Notes: generated by a model not told the origin, from the sequence alone. Positions 34,288 through 43,177 are shown, counted from the stretch's first letter. The stretch is DNA of 64,000 nucleotides from Melioribacteraceae bacterium (GCA_016927595.1 JAFGMI010000012.1:62001-126000), one strand, 5' to 3'. Numbers and translations: made by a program.

Positions 34288-36639
34288 ATGAAGATGAACA
34301 AAAAAAGTCTTGAACTTCTTGAATTTCAAAAAGTCATTGAAGAAATAAAAAAGTATGCACTCACATCACTTGGAATAATTGAGATAGAAAATATACATCC
34401 TCTTAATGACCGGAATATTATTCTAAAGGAAAGTGAATATGTAACAGAAGCAAAGAAACTATTAATTCAGCTTGATATTCCTCCGATCGAATTCTTGCCG
34501 GATTTAAGAGAGTCCTTATCCAGAAGTAACGTAGAAGGTTCCGCCTTAACGATTAAGCAGATAATGGATATCAAAAAGCTCGCAGAGATTTCAAGAAGAA
34601 TTTATCAATACCTGAAATCAGGAGACCCAGAGGGAATATTTTACCGCGACTATTCACAGTCATTATTCGTTGATAAGGTATTCGAACATCAGTTGACGGA
34701 AATATTTACAGACAGCGGTGAAATAAAAGATAATGCTACGCAAACTCTCCGAGATATTCGCAGACAGATTATTGAAAAAAGCGAACAACTTAGAAAATCT
34801 GTTGGCAGAATATTAAAAAAACTTTCTGAATCATATCTGGTCCAGGAAGAATATGTTACATTACGTGACGGAAGAATTGTTGTCCCGATTAAATCGGAAC
34901 ATAAGAGACATGTAAGAGGATTTATCCATTCGGAATCTGCAACAGGTCAAACCGTTTATATTGAACCAGAAGAAACACTTGATCTGAATAACGAAATATT
35001 GTCGCTTAGTTTTGCTGAAAAAAGAGAGATTGATAGAATACTTAAAAGTATTACTATGAAAATTGGTCAAGTATCGGCTGAACTTACAGGATCTTTATCT
35101 ACGATAGGAAAAATTGATTCGATTTTTGCAAAGGCAAGATATTCTACTGAGATTATCGGAAGCTTTCCAACAATAGATGATAAGAAACCGTTTAATATTA
35201 TTCAAGGAAGACATCCGATTCTTCTCAAAAAAATAAAAAGAAGTGAGACCATTCCTCTCGAGTTAAAGATAGAAAACCAGAAGGTTATACTAATTACCGG
35301 ACCAAACGCTGGTGGCAAAACTGTGGTGTTAAAAACAGTTGGTCTTTTGACACTTATGGTGCAAGCAGGCTTACACATTCCGGCAGATCCGGATTCAAAC
35401 TTTTGGATATTCAATCAGGTGCTTCTTGATATCGGCGATCAACAGTCGATTGAAGACGATTTAAGTACATTCAGTTCCCATTTAAGCAACATAAACTACC
35501 TGATTAATAACGCTGATCACAGAACCTTAATTCTTCTCGATGAATTAGGGACTGGTACCGATCCGGCGGAAGGTGCTGCACTTGCAACGTCAATATTGGT
35601 TAAACTGAGAGATCTGGGCACAACGGTTTTTGCAACGACACATCACGGCACACTGAAAATTATTGCAAGTGAAATGGAAGGATTCCAAAACGCTTCGATG
35701 CTGTTTGATTCCAAGGAGTTGAAACCGACTTATATTTTTTCGCAGGGGATGCCGGGTTCGAGTTATGCATTTGAAGTGGCCAAGAGAATAGGGTTAGATG
35801 ACGATCTGCTTGAAACTGCCAAACAGTATATGGACAGCAGCAAGACAAAGGTAGAAGAATTTTTAATTGACCTTGAGAAGAAGTCAAATGATCTAAAGGA
35901 TAAACTTGCTCAATATGAAAGAGAAAATTCAAGACTGAAGGGGCTTACAAATCTTTATTCTGAAAAGATAGATAAACTTGAAAAAGAAAAAAATGTAATA
36001 TTAAAAAAAGCAAAAGAAGATGCAGAATTGTACCTGAAGAACGTTAACAGGCAGGTGGAAGCTGCAATAAAAAAAATAAAGGAATCAAATGCAGAGAAGG
36101 AAGTTATTAAAGCTGAAAAGCAGACTATTGAAGAATTGAAAAAGAAGACGAATAAAATATTTACAGAAAATAACTCAAAAACAGGTTTTAAAAAGGAAAG
36201 AGAATTAGCTGTCGGTGATTTTGTAAAAATTAAAGGAACTGAGACAACAGGCAAATTAATTGAAATAGACGGGACGAAAGGAGTTATCTTATCTGGCAGC
36301 ATTAAGGTAAAATCAAAATTAGAGAAGCTTGAATACACGGATGAAAAAGATGTCAATTTACCGGTTCAGTCGAAATATCATTTGTCTTCAAATATTAATT
36401 CACTTAGATTAGACATAAGGGGAAAGAAACCGGATGAAGCCGAATTCGAAGTAATAAAATACATTGACGAAGCATATAGTAATGATATAAGAAGTGTGGA
36501 AATCCTTCATGGTAAAGGAAGCGGCTCGTTAAAAAATACTGTGAAATTACTGCTTGAGAAACATGAAGCAGTTAAAGAATTTCACTATGCAAATATTGAA
36601 TACGGGGGTGATGGTATAACTATTGTTGAATTAAATTAG
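34288..36639 (+). CDS. mutS2: Endonuclease MutS2
   Basis: A 783-residue MutS2 of standard length. The ATPase core has Walker A GPNAGGKT near residues 337-344 and the signature LILLDELGTGTDPAEG. A long coiled-coil connects it to the C-terminal Smr domain, which contains LDIRGKKPDEAE and ILHGKGSGSLK, the expected nuclease motifs. MutS2 acts on branched or recombination intermediates and, in some bacteria, on collided ribosomes. It is preceded by cvpA after one base and followed directly by the biotin carboxylase gene. The DNA-mismatch domain of MutS is absent, as expected for this family. Confidence 0.96.
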   Translation: MKMNKKSLELLEFQKVIEEIKKYALTSLGIIEIENIHPLNDRNIILKESEYVTEAKKLLIQLDIPPIEFLPDLRESLSRSNVEGSALTIKQIMDIKKLAEISRRIYQYLKSGDPEGIFYRDYSQSLFVDKVFEHQLTEIFTDSGEIKDNATQTLRDIRRQIIEKSEQLRKSVGRILKKLSESYLVQEEYVTLRDGRIVVPIKSEHKRHVRGFIHSESATGQTVYIEPEETLDLNNEILSLSFAEKREIDRILKSITMKIGQVSAELTGSLSTIGKIDSIFAKARYSTEIIGSFPTIDDKKPFNIIQGRHPILLKKIKRSETIPLELKIENQKVILITGPNAGGKTVVLKTVGLLTLMVQAGLHIPADPDSNFWIFNQVLLDIGDQQSIEDDLSTFSSHLSNINYLINNADHRTLILLDELGTGTDPAEGAALATSILVKLRDLGTTVFATTHHGTLKIIASEMEGFQNASMLFDSKELKPTYIFSQGMPGSSYAFEVAKRIGLDDDLLETAKQYMDSSKTKVEEFLIDLEKKSNDLKDKLAQYERENSRLKGLTNLYSEKIDKLEKEKNVILKKAKEDAELYLKNVNRQVEAAIKKIKESNAEKEVIKAEKQTIEELKKKTNKIFTENNSKTGFKKERELAVGDFVKIKGTETTGKLIEIDGTKGVILSGSIKVKSKLEKLEYTDEKDVNLPVQSKYHLSSNINSLRLDIRGKKPDEAEFEVIKYIDEAYSNDIRSVEILHGKGSGSLKNTVKLLLEKHEAVKEFHYANIEYGGDGITIVELN

Positions 36640-36645
36640 TTGAAG

Positions 36646-38136
36646 ATGTTTAAAAAAATTCTGATTGCCAACAGAGGCGAAATAGCTGTAAGGATTATTA
36701 ACGCATGCAAGGAATTGGGTATTAAAGCCTGCGTGATATATTCTGAAGCTGATAAAGACAGTCTGCATGTTTTGAAATCGGATGAAGCTTATTATATAGG
36801 TCCGGCGCCCGCCAGAGAATCATACCTTAATATTGATAAAATTATTGACACCGTTAAAAAGAATAAAATAGAAGCTGTACATCCGGGCTATGGATTCCTT
36901 GCCGAAAATGCCCGCTTTATAAAACGTATTGAGAGCGAAGGAGTTACTTTTATAGGACCACCTGCAGCTGTTGTAGAATTGATGGGTGAAAAAACTGCGG
37001 CAAGAAGGTTTGTGCAGGAGGCAGGCGTGCCTATAGTCCCCGGTACAACCCAATCAATAAAGAATAATAAACAACTGAAGGAAATTGCTTCTGAAATCGG
37101 ATTCCCGATTATTCTTAAAGCTGCAGCGGGAGGTGGCGGCAAGGGGATGAGGATTGTAAGGAATGCAGAAGAACTTGAAGAATCATTTGAGAGAGCCGGA
37201 AGCGAATCGCTCAAAGCATTCGGTGATGACAGAATATATATCGAAAAGTACATTGTGAACCCGAAACATATTGAGGTACAGGTTTTAAGCGACAAACAAG
37301 GGAACCATCTTCATCTGTTCGAGAGGGAATGTTCAATACAGAGGAGGCATCAAAAAATTATTGAAGAAGCTCCATCTTCGAGCATCAATGAAAAATTGAG
37401 GGAGAGAATAACAACTGCTGCAATCAGTATTACTAAGGCATGCAATTACCTCAATGCGGGCACAATTGAAATGCTCCTTGATGAAAATAACAACTTCTAT
37501 TTTTTAGAAATGAATACACGATTACAAGTTGAACATCCGGTTACTGAATTAATTACCGGAGTAGACATTGTAAAAGAACAAATCAGTATAGCAGCCGGCA
37601 ATCCGATATCCTTCAGGCAATCCGAATTAAAAATGAGCGGATGTGCTGTCGAATGCAGGATCAATGCAGAGGATCCCCACGAGAATTTTCTCCCGTCTAC
37701 AGGAACCATTTCAGACTTAACGCTCCCCAATATCCCGGGGATAAGAATCGACAATGGAATCAGAAACGGTTATACTATTACTTCAGTTTATGATTCTTTG
37801 ATGATGAAGGTTATAAGCTGGGATAAAAGCAGAAGTGATAGTATAAAAAAGATGCAGTACGCTCTTAAAAATTTATCTTTATCAGGAATAATCTGCAATA
37901 TACCGCTGCATCTTCGTGTGCTTAATTCCGATGAGTTCATTTTGTCGAGACATAGTATAAATTTTCTGGAAGGTGCATACGACCATTTAACGTCTTTCAG
38001 TGAAGTATCTGAGGGTAAAAATGTAGCTGCGTCAGCTATACTAGGCGCATATATCAAATATCAGAGGAGTAAATTAGCTCCGTCGAAGATTGGAAATAAC
38101 GACCAAAACAAATGGACAAATTCTGATGAATTATAA
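36646..38136 (+). CDS. accC: Biotin carboxylase subunit of an acyl-CoA/acetyl-CoA carboxylase
   Basis: A 496-residue ATP-grasp biotin carboxylase. The start MFKKILIANRGEIAVRI is at ATG 36646; an upstream in-frame TTG at 36640 is unlikely. The ATP-binding glycine loop AAAGGGGKGMR and the catalytic EMNTRLQVEHPVTE segment are intact. It carboxylates biotin using ATP and bicarbonate. The biotin carrier gene overlaps its end by 11 bases. No carboxyltransferase subunit is nearby, so the final acceptor (acetyl-CoA, propionyl-CoA or other) is not determined. The length (498 rather than about 450) is in the range of the acyl-CoA/pyruvate carboxylase type rather than the classic AccC. Confidence 0.88.
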   Translation: MFKKILIANRGEIAVRIINACKELGIKACVIYSEADKDSLHVLKSDEAYYIGPAPARESYLNIDKIIDTVKKNKIEAVHPGYGFLAENARFIKRIESEGVTFIGPPAAVVELMGEKTAARRFVQEAGVPIVPGTTQSIKNNKQLKEIASEIGFPIILKAAAGGGGKGMRIVRNAEELEESFERAGSESLKAFGDDRIYIEKYIVNPKHIEVQVLSDKQGNHLHLFERECSIQRRHQKIIEEAPSSSINEKLRERITTAAISITKACNYLNAGTIEMLLDENNNFYFLEMNTRLQVEHPVTELITGVDIVKEQISIAAGNPISFRQSELKMSGCAVECRINAEDPHENFLPSTGTISDLTLPNIPGIRIDNGIRNGYTITSVYDSLMMKVISWDKSRSDSIKKMQYALKNLSLSGIICNIPLHLRVLNSDEFILSRHSINFLEGAYDHLTSFSEVSEGKNVAASAILGAYIKYQRSKLAPSKIGNNDQNKWTNSDEL

Positions 38137-38623
38137 TATCATGGTTAATGAAAAATCATTTAAATTAGAAATGCAGTCGGGAAATTCGTACAAAATTGAT
38201 GAAATAGTGCATAATACTAACGTTACAAAATCAACTGACAATAATTATATTTTAAATAATTCTGAAGGTGTTACTGAAGTAACTCATGTGAAATCAATAA
38301 ACAATGAATTTGTATTTTTAATTGAAGGTGAGTATTATTTTGTTAAAATAAGATCAAAACTTGAGGAATTAAGCGAGAATATTCTTGCAAATGTTTATGA
38401 GCAGAGTGGTATAAAAGAGATCAAATCGCCAATGCCGGGTATGATATTAAAAATCGAGAAAAAAATTGGTGAGATTGTAGAAAAGGGAGATTATCTCTAC
38501 ATTCTTGAAGCGATGAAAATGGAAAACAGGATTAAATCGCATGTGAGCGGTACAGTAACTAAAATCATGAAGAAAACAGGCGAATCAATTGAGAAGAATG
38601 AGATACTTATGGTAATTGAATAA
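38126..38623 (+). CDS. Biotin carboxyl carrier protein (biotin/lipoyl attachment domain)
   Basis: A 165-residue protein starting at ATG 38126, overlapping the biotin carboxylase stop by 11 bases. The C-terminal domain has EAMKMEN, with Lys131 as the biotin attachment site, and a preceding MPGMILKIEKKIGE strand pair typical of biotinyl domains. The first 95 residues form a separate beta-rich region that is not like E. coli AccB, matching the small carriers of propionyl-CoA or oxaloacetate carboxylase systems. It works with the preceding biotin carboxylase. The intergenic region that follows is long (314 bases). Confidence 0.9.
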   Translation: MNYNIMVNEKSFKLEMQSGNSYKIDEIVHNTNVTKSTDNNYILNNSEGVTEVTHVKSINNEFVFLIEGEYYFVKIRSKLEELSENILANVYEQSGIKEIKSPMPGMILKIEKKIGEIVEKGDYLYILEAMKMENRIKSHVSGTVTKIMKKTGESIEKNEILMVIE

Positions 38624-38937
38624 CCGTTGAATATTTTCTTTTGTAAATCATTTAATTATATTCATCAAAACAAATTTGTTTTTAGGGTAGAACAAAAAAA
38701 GGTTTTTCCAGGCTTTCTTGGATACTGGTTCCTTTAAACGTATGCAAATGAGTTTAGCAAGGTTATACTGACTGTTTACAAATATGAAATACGAATCAAA
38801 CTTTGAATCGATATCCATTGCACCTTTAGCACGACCTGAATAAATAGTAAACAAATTTAATGATGGCACAAAAAAATTAAATAACAAAGTAAATTAATTT
38901 ATAAGGATTTCCCGAAATCCTTTTTAATGAGAGTAAA
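38624..38937. other. Intergenic region of 314 bases with a doubtful reverse ORF and a hairpin
   Basis: The longest gap between confident genes in the window. It holds a minus-strand open frame of 79 codons (38648-38887, TTG start) with protein-like composition, including segments FDSYFIFVNSQYNLAK and RLKEPVSKKAWKNL, but no recognised domain, no good ribosome binding site, and a start inside an AT-rich tract. It may be a remnant of a degraded gene or chance. The right end carries a short hairpin (38903-38922). No tRNA, riboswitch or repeat was recognised. The plus-strand promoter for the SPOR gene is expected here but no convincing one was seen. Confidence 0.4.
38903..38925 (+). terminator. 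Possible hairpin just before the SPOR lipoprotein gene
   Basis: An eight-base-pair stem AAGGATTT (38903-38910) and AAATCCTT (38915-38922) with a four-base CCCG loop, followed by three T residues. The hairpin ends 15 bases before the ATG at 38938. It could stop the upstream carboxylase transcript or act in the leader of the next gene, for example as a structure affecting translation. Confidence 0.35.
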
Positions 38938-39423
38938 ATGAAAAATCTAGTATTTATACTTATCCTTTTTCTTTTGATTTTCATATACGGTTGTTCACAA
39001 TCTCAGGAAACTGCAAGATCTCAGGAAACTTTAAATGACAGTACAAATGTATACGTTTTCGACGATGTACAACTGGATGTTAAAGAAGAGACAGATATTG
39101 TACCGGAAAAAAATGAGATGGTTGAAGAAAATGAAGCTGAAGACACTAAAGAAACCGAACCTACTATATCTCAGCAGCCTGAAAAAGTAGAATTTTACAT
39201 AGTCCAGGTTGGGGCGTTTACCAGCGAAGAAAGAGCTAAAAAATTTATTGAAGAGAATCAGAAACTGGTTGATAGTGAACTGAACTATCACTTTAGTGAT
39301 AAGGTAAAACTTCATGTTGTTCAGTTACCACCGTTCAGAACCCGTGAAGAAGCGGAAGCTGCGAGAAATCGTTTATGGCAAACAGCACAGTTCAAAGATG
39401 CATTCATAGTACCAATTGAATAG
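38938..39423 (+). CDS. SPOR-domain lipoprotein
   Basis: A 161-residue lipoprotein. The signal ends FIYGC with Cys19 as the lipid-anchored residue. An acidic low-complexity linker (about 20-80, rich in Glu and Thr) follows, then a C-terminal SPOR domain (about 86-161) that begins FYIVQVGAFTSEERAKKF and contains the repeated V-x-x-L-P-P-F pattern. SPOR domains bind peptidoglycan whose stem peptides have been removed, typically at the division site. The protein is probably anchored in the outer membrane or inner leaflet and binds the cell wall. It starts an operon-like run of eight plus-strand genes. Confidence 0.88.
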   Translation: MKNLVFILILFLLIFIYGCSQSQETARSQETLNDSTNVYVFDDVQLDVKEETDIVPEKNEMVEENEAEDTKETEPTISQQPEKVEFYIVQVGAFTSEERAKKFIEENQKLVDSELNYHFSDKVKLHVVQLPPFRTREEAEAARNRLWQTAQFKDAFIVPIE

Positions 39424-39424
39424 T

Positions 39425-40102
39425 ATGTCACCTTTATTATATAATGCCCTTGTTGCAGTTGCAAGTGTAGTCTATGTATTTGCAGTAGTTGCCTTAATGG
39501 ATTTGTTAGTTCGTAAAGGATTTCCACAGGATATATCCCGCAAAATAGTACATATAGCCGCATCCTCATGGCTTATTTTCTGGGTGTTATACGATTCAAC
39601 TCACTGGAGTTTTTATTTCAACATTGCACCGGCTGCCATCTGGTTCGTTTTATTAATAATCAAAGGTTTTTCAGCTGATGAAAATGATGAAGCGGTTAAA
39701 ACAATGACCAGAACGGGAGACAGAAAAGAACTGTTGAAAGGTCCGCTCTATTTTACAATAATTATGATGATTATGGGAACTGTTTATTATAATTCTCAGA
39801 TCTCTGCTATTACAATGGGTATATTGGGCTGGGGTGATGGTCTTGCTCCATTATTTGGGAAAAAGTTCGGCAGGCATACGTATAATTTCGTTTGTGAGAA
39901 AACCTGGGAAGGGAGTCTTGCTTTTCTCATATTTGGAATTGTTGGTGCATTTGTGTACAGTGTAATTTTATTCGGTGAACTGAATATGGTTCTTATTACC
40001 ATATGCGCTGTTTTAACAACAATAATAGAAGCATTAAGTCCGAAAAATGCAGATAATCTTCTCATCCCGGCAGCATGCCTTATCTTATTTTACTTGATAT
40101 AA
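39425..40102 (+). CDS. Polyprenol/phytol kinase-like membrane protein (CTP-dependent kinase family)
   Basis: A 225-residue integral membrane protein with six or more hydrophobic helices, starting at ATG 39425, one base after the SPOR gene stop. The motif RKIVHIAASSW after the first helix and the later GWGDGLAPLFGKKFGRH and EKTWEGSLAFL blocks are typical of the phosphatidate cytidylyltransferase/dolichol kinase/VTE5 superfamily. In plants and some bacteria such proteins phosphorylate phytol or farnesol. Here it may recycle prenols into the pool that feeds polyprenyl synthase (15946), but a cytidylyltransferase activity is equally possible. An alternative start three codons upstream (TTG 39416) overlaps the previous gene. 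Confidence 0.7.
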   Translation: MSPLLYNALVAVASVVYVFAVVALMDLLVRKGFPQDISRKIVHIAASSWLIFWVLYDSTHWSFYFNIAPAAIWFVLLIIKGFSADENDEAVKTMTRTGDRKELLKGPLYFTIIMMIMGTVYYNSQISAITMGILGWGDGLAPLFGKKFGRHTYNFVCEKTWEGSLAFLIFGIVGAFVYSVILFGELNMVLITICAVLTTIIEALSPKNADNLLIPAACLILFYLI

Positions 40103-40128
40103 TACTTTAATAAATTGTAATTGAATAC

Positions 40129-40136
40129 TAAATTTG
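40129..40136 (+). promoter_or_regulatory. Possible TAnnTTTG promoter element before ssb
   Basis: TAAATTTG at 40129-40136 matches the Bacteroidetes -7 consensus. The -33 element is poor (TTTA instead of TTTG, at the right spacing). It lies 38 bases before the GTG start of ssb. Tentative. Confidence 0.25.
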
Positions 40137-40173
40137 TTATCTAAGTTTAATTAAAAAAATGGAAGAGGTATAA

Positions 40174-40602
40174 GTGGCATTTTCATTGAATAAAGTAATG
40201 CTAATAGGTAACCTGGGACAGGACGCCGAGCACAGATTTACCACTAACAATGTATCGGTAACTTCCTTCTCAATAGCAACTACTAACAGTTACAAGGGGA
40301 AAGACGGCAACTGGGTTAATGAAACAACCTGGCATAATGTCGTTGCGTATGGTTTATCGGATTTCTATAAAGATGCCTTGAAAAAAGGACGTAAGGTGTA
40401 TGTTGAGGGAAGAATTAGTAAACGGGACTATACCGATAAAGACGGTATTAAAAGATATGTAACGGAAGTTATTGCAGAGCGGTTTAACGGTATTATTCCG
40501 TTGGATCAGAGGGACGGAATTGATAACGGATCTCAAAACGGAGATTTTGTATCTAATAAGGATAATATTGAGACTAATCCTGATGATGATCTTCCGTTCT
40601 AG
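40174..40602 (+). CDS. ssb: Single-stranded DNA-binding protein
   Basis: A 142-residue SSB. The OB-fold begins LNKVMLIGNLGQDAEHRF and includes ETTWHNVVAYG. The C-terminal tail is acidic and ends DDDLPF, the conserved tip that docks SSB-interacting proteins. The start codon is GTG with GAAGAGG 12 bases upstream. The next gene encodes a CNNM/CorC protein, and ssb followed by gldE, a protein of the same family, is the arrangement known from Bacteroidetes. Confidence 0.97.
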   Translation: MAFSLNKVMLIGNLGQDAEHRFTTNNVSVTSFSIATTNSYKGKDGNWVNETTWHNVVAYGLSDFYKDALKKGRKVYVEGRISKRDYTDKDGIKRYVTEVIAERFNGIIPLDQRDGIDNGSQNGDFVSNKDNIETNPDDDLPF

Positions 40603-40644
40603 TTCCAACAATTTTGTGCAACAATATGAGGATTAAAAGAGTTT

Positions 40645-41919
40645 TTGGATATTGATGCGTTTTACCAGTTTGTCTTTCTGATTATTACTATCCTTTTTTC
40701 AGCTTTCTTTTCAGGGTCGGAGGTTTCTTTATTTTCATTAGACAAGAAAAAAATATTTGAACTTAAAGACGGGAACACCCTAGTTAATTATATCTATCAA
40801 CTCATAGATGCTCCGAGAAGATTACTGGTTACTATATTACTGGGTAATACATTATTTAATGTCGCAGCTTCAATACTGAGTGTATCCCTTGCGCTGAAAT
40901 TTGCTGAATTATATCATATATCGGTTGATGTAATTTTAATAGTACAGATCGTTGTGCTTACAATAATAATACTATTAATTGGGGAAGTAACACCTAAAAT
41001 AATTGCTGCAAAAAATCCCCTCCTTTTTGCAAAGATTGTGAGTATACCACTTTATTGGATCAGTGTAATACTTTTTCCGATCAGCAAGATACTTACCGAT
41101 ATAATAAAAGTTTCAACGTCGAAGATAAGATTCGATAAATCATCGACTGTAATTCTATCATCCGAAATTTCCGACCTGGCTGATTTAGGAATGGAAAAAG
41201 GCACACTGGAAGATGGTGAACACGAAATTATACACGGACTGGTTACATTCAAAACCATATTAGCCCGTGAAATAATGACTCCCCGCGTTGATATTGTGGC
41301 AATTCCTGTTACTGCTACTTACGAGGAAGTAATTGATATAATTATTAACTCAGGGCATTCGAGATTACCATTGTACCAGGATAGTCTCGACGATATTATA
41401 GGCGTGATTTATGCAAAGGATCTTCTGCCGTATATCGGCAATGAACAATTGAAAAAGAATTTATTCCTCAGAAAAATCGCAAGGAAATCGGTATTTATAC
41501 CTGAAACCAAACACATAAATGAATTGCTGCAGGAATTCAGGGAAAGTAATACTCACATGGGAATTGTTGTTGATGAATACGGCGGCACTTCAGGTCTTAT
41601 TTCACTCGAAGATATTCTTGAAGAGATAGTTGGCGAAATAAGGGATGAATACGATGTCGAGGAAAATGAAATAACAAGAGTCAATGATAGTACATATCTT
41701 CTTTTGGGAAAAGTTCCAATTGATGAAATGAATGAGTTGTTCGAGCAGGATTTCGGTTCAGAGAATGATGACTATGATACAGTAGGCGGTTTCATTTTCA
41801 ACCACGCCGGATCAATTCCTCAAAAAGGTTATTCGTTTGAATTTCACAAATACAAATTTACTGTTGAGGAAGTTGAGAATAACCGAATAAATATTGTAAG
41901 AGTCGAAAAAATTAATTAA
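40645..41919 (+). CDS. CNNM/CorC (DUF21-CBS) transporter-associated protein, GldE-like
   Basis: A 424-residue protein in three parts. The N-terminal DUF21 domain has four hydrophobic helices (about 8-150) with the start FSAFFSGSEVSLFSLDK. Two CBS domains follow (about 200-330), containing REIMTPRVDIVAIP and VVDEYGGTSGLISLEDILEEIVGEI. The C-terminal CorC/HlyC domain (about 340-420) has YDTVGGFIF. The family includes CorC-type Mg/Co efflux modulators and GldE of Bacteroidetes gliding. The start is TTG, 42 bases after ssb, matching the Bacteroidetes ssb-gldE order. No other gliding gene is in the window, so a gliding role is not claimed. Confidence 0.88.
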   Translation: MDIDAFYQFVFLIITILFSAFFSGSEVSLFSLDKKKIFELKDGNTLVNYIYQLIDAPRRLLVTILLGNTLFNVAASILSVSLALKFAELYHISVDVILIVQIVVLTIIILLIGEVTPKIIAAKNPLLFAKIVSIPLYWISVILFPISKILTDIIKVSTSKIRFDKSSTVILSSEISDLADLGMEKGTLEDGEHEIIHGLVTFKTILAREIMTPRVDIVAIPVTATYEEVIDIIINSGHSRLPLYQDSLDDIIGVIYAKDLLPYIGNEQLKKNLFLRKIARKSVFIPETKHINELLQEFRESNTHMGIVVDEYGGTSGLISLEDILEEIVGEIRDEYDVEENEITRVNDSTYLLLGKVPIDEMNELFEQDFGSENDDYDTVGGFIFNHAGSIPQKGYSFEFHKYKFTVEEVENNRINIVRVEKIN

Positions 41920-42297
41920 ATGAAAAAAGGGTGTATTCTTAAATCAATATTTATTTTTGTAATAGTTGGCGGATCAGTAGTATATATTGTAAGAGAATAC
42001 GGACGAGGGTTTTATGAATCCTCAAAGGAGAAATTCGTTTCGTCTGTACTCAACGAAATAGAAGATCAGATGGAAAGAATATCAGCTCACAGTTTAGATA
42101 CCCAACTTTATAATTCGATTATGAACAGGATAAAAGATATAAAAGACTCGAAAGTTGATGACGTTAAACTTCAAATGAAATTATTATTCGGCGATGTGGA
42201 AACACTAGTATCCTTATCAAACGAAAAAATAAAAGAAAATGAATTATTAAAAAATACAATCAGGAAATATGAAGGAAGAAAGGAAAACAGAAATTAA
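41920..42297 (+). CDS. Small single-pass membrane protein with charged coiled-coil-like tail
   Basis: A 125-residue protein of unrecognised family. Residues about 8-23 form a hydrophobic helix (ILKSIFIFVIVGGSVVYIV). The rest is polar and helical in character, with heptad-like runs of Leu/Ile/Met and a Lys/Glu-rich end that suggests a coiled coil. The ATG directly follows the CNNM stop, and its 3' end overlaps the MCE gene by 29 bases in another frame. The placement suggests it acts with the MCE/MlaD protein at the inner membrane, which is inference. No homologous domain was recognised. Confidence 0.65.
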   Translation: MKKGCILKSIFIFVIVGGSVVYIVREYGRGFYESSKEKFVSSVLNEIEDQMERISAHSLDTQLYNSIMNRIKDIKDSKVDDVKLQMKLLFGDVETLVSLSNEKIKENELLKNTIRKYEGRKENRN

Positions 42298-43177
42298 AGT
42301 CGGAATAACCGTCCTTGCAGCTGTTATATTGTTTATATGGATACTCGGATGGGCCAAGAATTTTACATTTTCTGAGAAGCACTATGAAATCAGGGTCGGG
42401 TTTAATTCAGTGGCAGGACTCAGTGAAGGCGATCAGGTAACGATAAACGGAGTAAAAAAAGGTTATGTTGAAAAGATCGAACTGATTGACAATGATGCTA
42501 TTACTACTTTAAAAATCGAGAATGATGTTGTTCTCTACAGTGATGCTAAGTTCAGCGTAATGATGCTCGATCTGATGGGGGGTAAGAAGGTTGAAATCAA
42601 TCCCGGTGCTTCAGGGTTGCAGATCGATTTATCAGAATCGCATAACGGCAGGTTTCTCGGAGATATATCGTCTGCTATGGCTGCCCTCAGCAGTGTAGAA
42701 GGTGATGTTATTATTTTGATCAGGGAAGTTAAGGACGCTGTCGAAAAAATGAACTCCCGTTATCTGTCGGGTGATTTTCATGATAGAATAAGTAATACAC
42801 TTAGCAATACTGATAGACTTCTGAGCAATATAAATGATCTTATAACTAATAACTCAGATGCAATTAGCAGCGTATTGGTTAAAACAGATACCTTATTATC
42901 CTCTACCAATAATTTAATGTCGAGCAGCCGCGATAGTATTGCAAAGGCAATTGAAAATCTGAATCATACACTTAAAGTAACTTCCGGATTTGTTGATGCT
43001 GTAAGTGAACTGATTGCCGAAACAAGAGACAAACGCAACAATTTAGGCAAAGCATTATACGATGATAAGTTGCTTGATAATCTTGAAAAAACGCTAAAGG
43101 ATACCAATGAACTTTTAAAAATACTGCTTGATCAAATTAAGAACGAAGGGATAAATGTTGATGCGAACATATTCTAA
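42269..43177 (+). CDS. MCE/MlaD family protein (lipid transport substrate-binding component)
   Basis: A 302-residue protein with an N-terminal hydrophobic anchor (about 12-28) and a single MCE domain (about 37-110) containing VGFNSVAGLSEGDQVTINGVKKGYV, given in part as VAGLSEGDQV. The C-terminal half is a long polar helical region (about 125-300) rich in Ser, Asn and Asp, as in MlaD/PqiB-type proteins that form tunnels or needles. MCE proteins carry phospholipids between inner and outer membranes. The ABC partners (MlaE/MlaF) are not in the window, so the system is split in this genome or the protein works with others. It overlaps both its neighbours. Confidence 0.88.
   Translation: MKEERKTEIKVGITVLAAVILFIWILGWAKNFTFSEKHYEIRVGFNSVAGLSEGDQVTINGVKKGYVEKIELIDNDAITTLKIENDVVLYSDAKFSVMMLDLMGGKKVEINPGASGLQIDLSESHNGRFLGDISSAMAALSSVEGDVIILIREVKDAVEKMNSRYLSGDFHDRISNTLSNTDRLLSNINDLITNNSDAISSVLVKTDTLLSSTNNLMSSSRDSIAKAIENLNHTLKVTSGFVDAVSELIAETRDKRNNLGKALYDDKLLDNLEKTLKDTNELLKILLDQIKNEGINVDANIF

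Noticed and set aside
38866-38871. TGGCAC as the -24 part of a sigma-54 promoter
   Set aside because: The bases at the -12 position are AATTA rather than TTGCA, so the site is not a plausible sigma-54 promoter.
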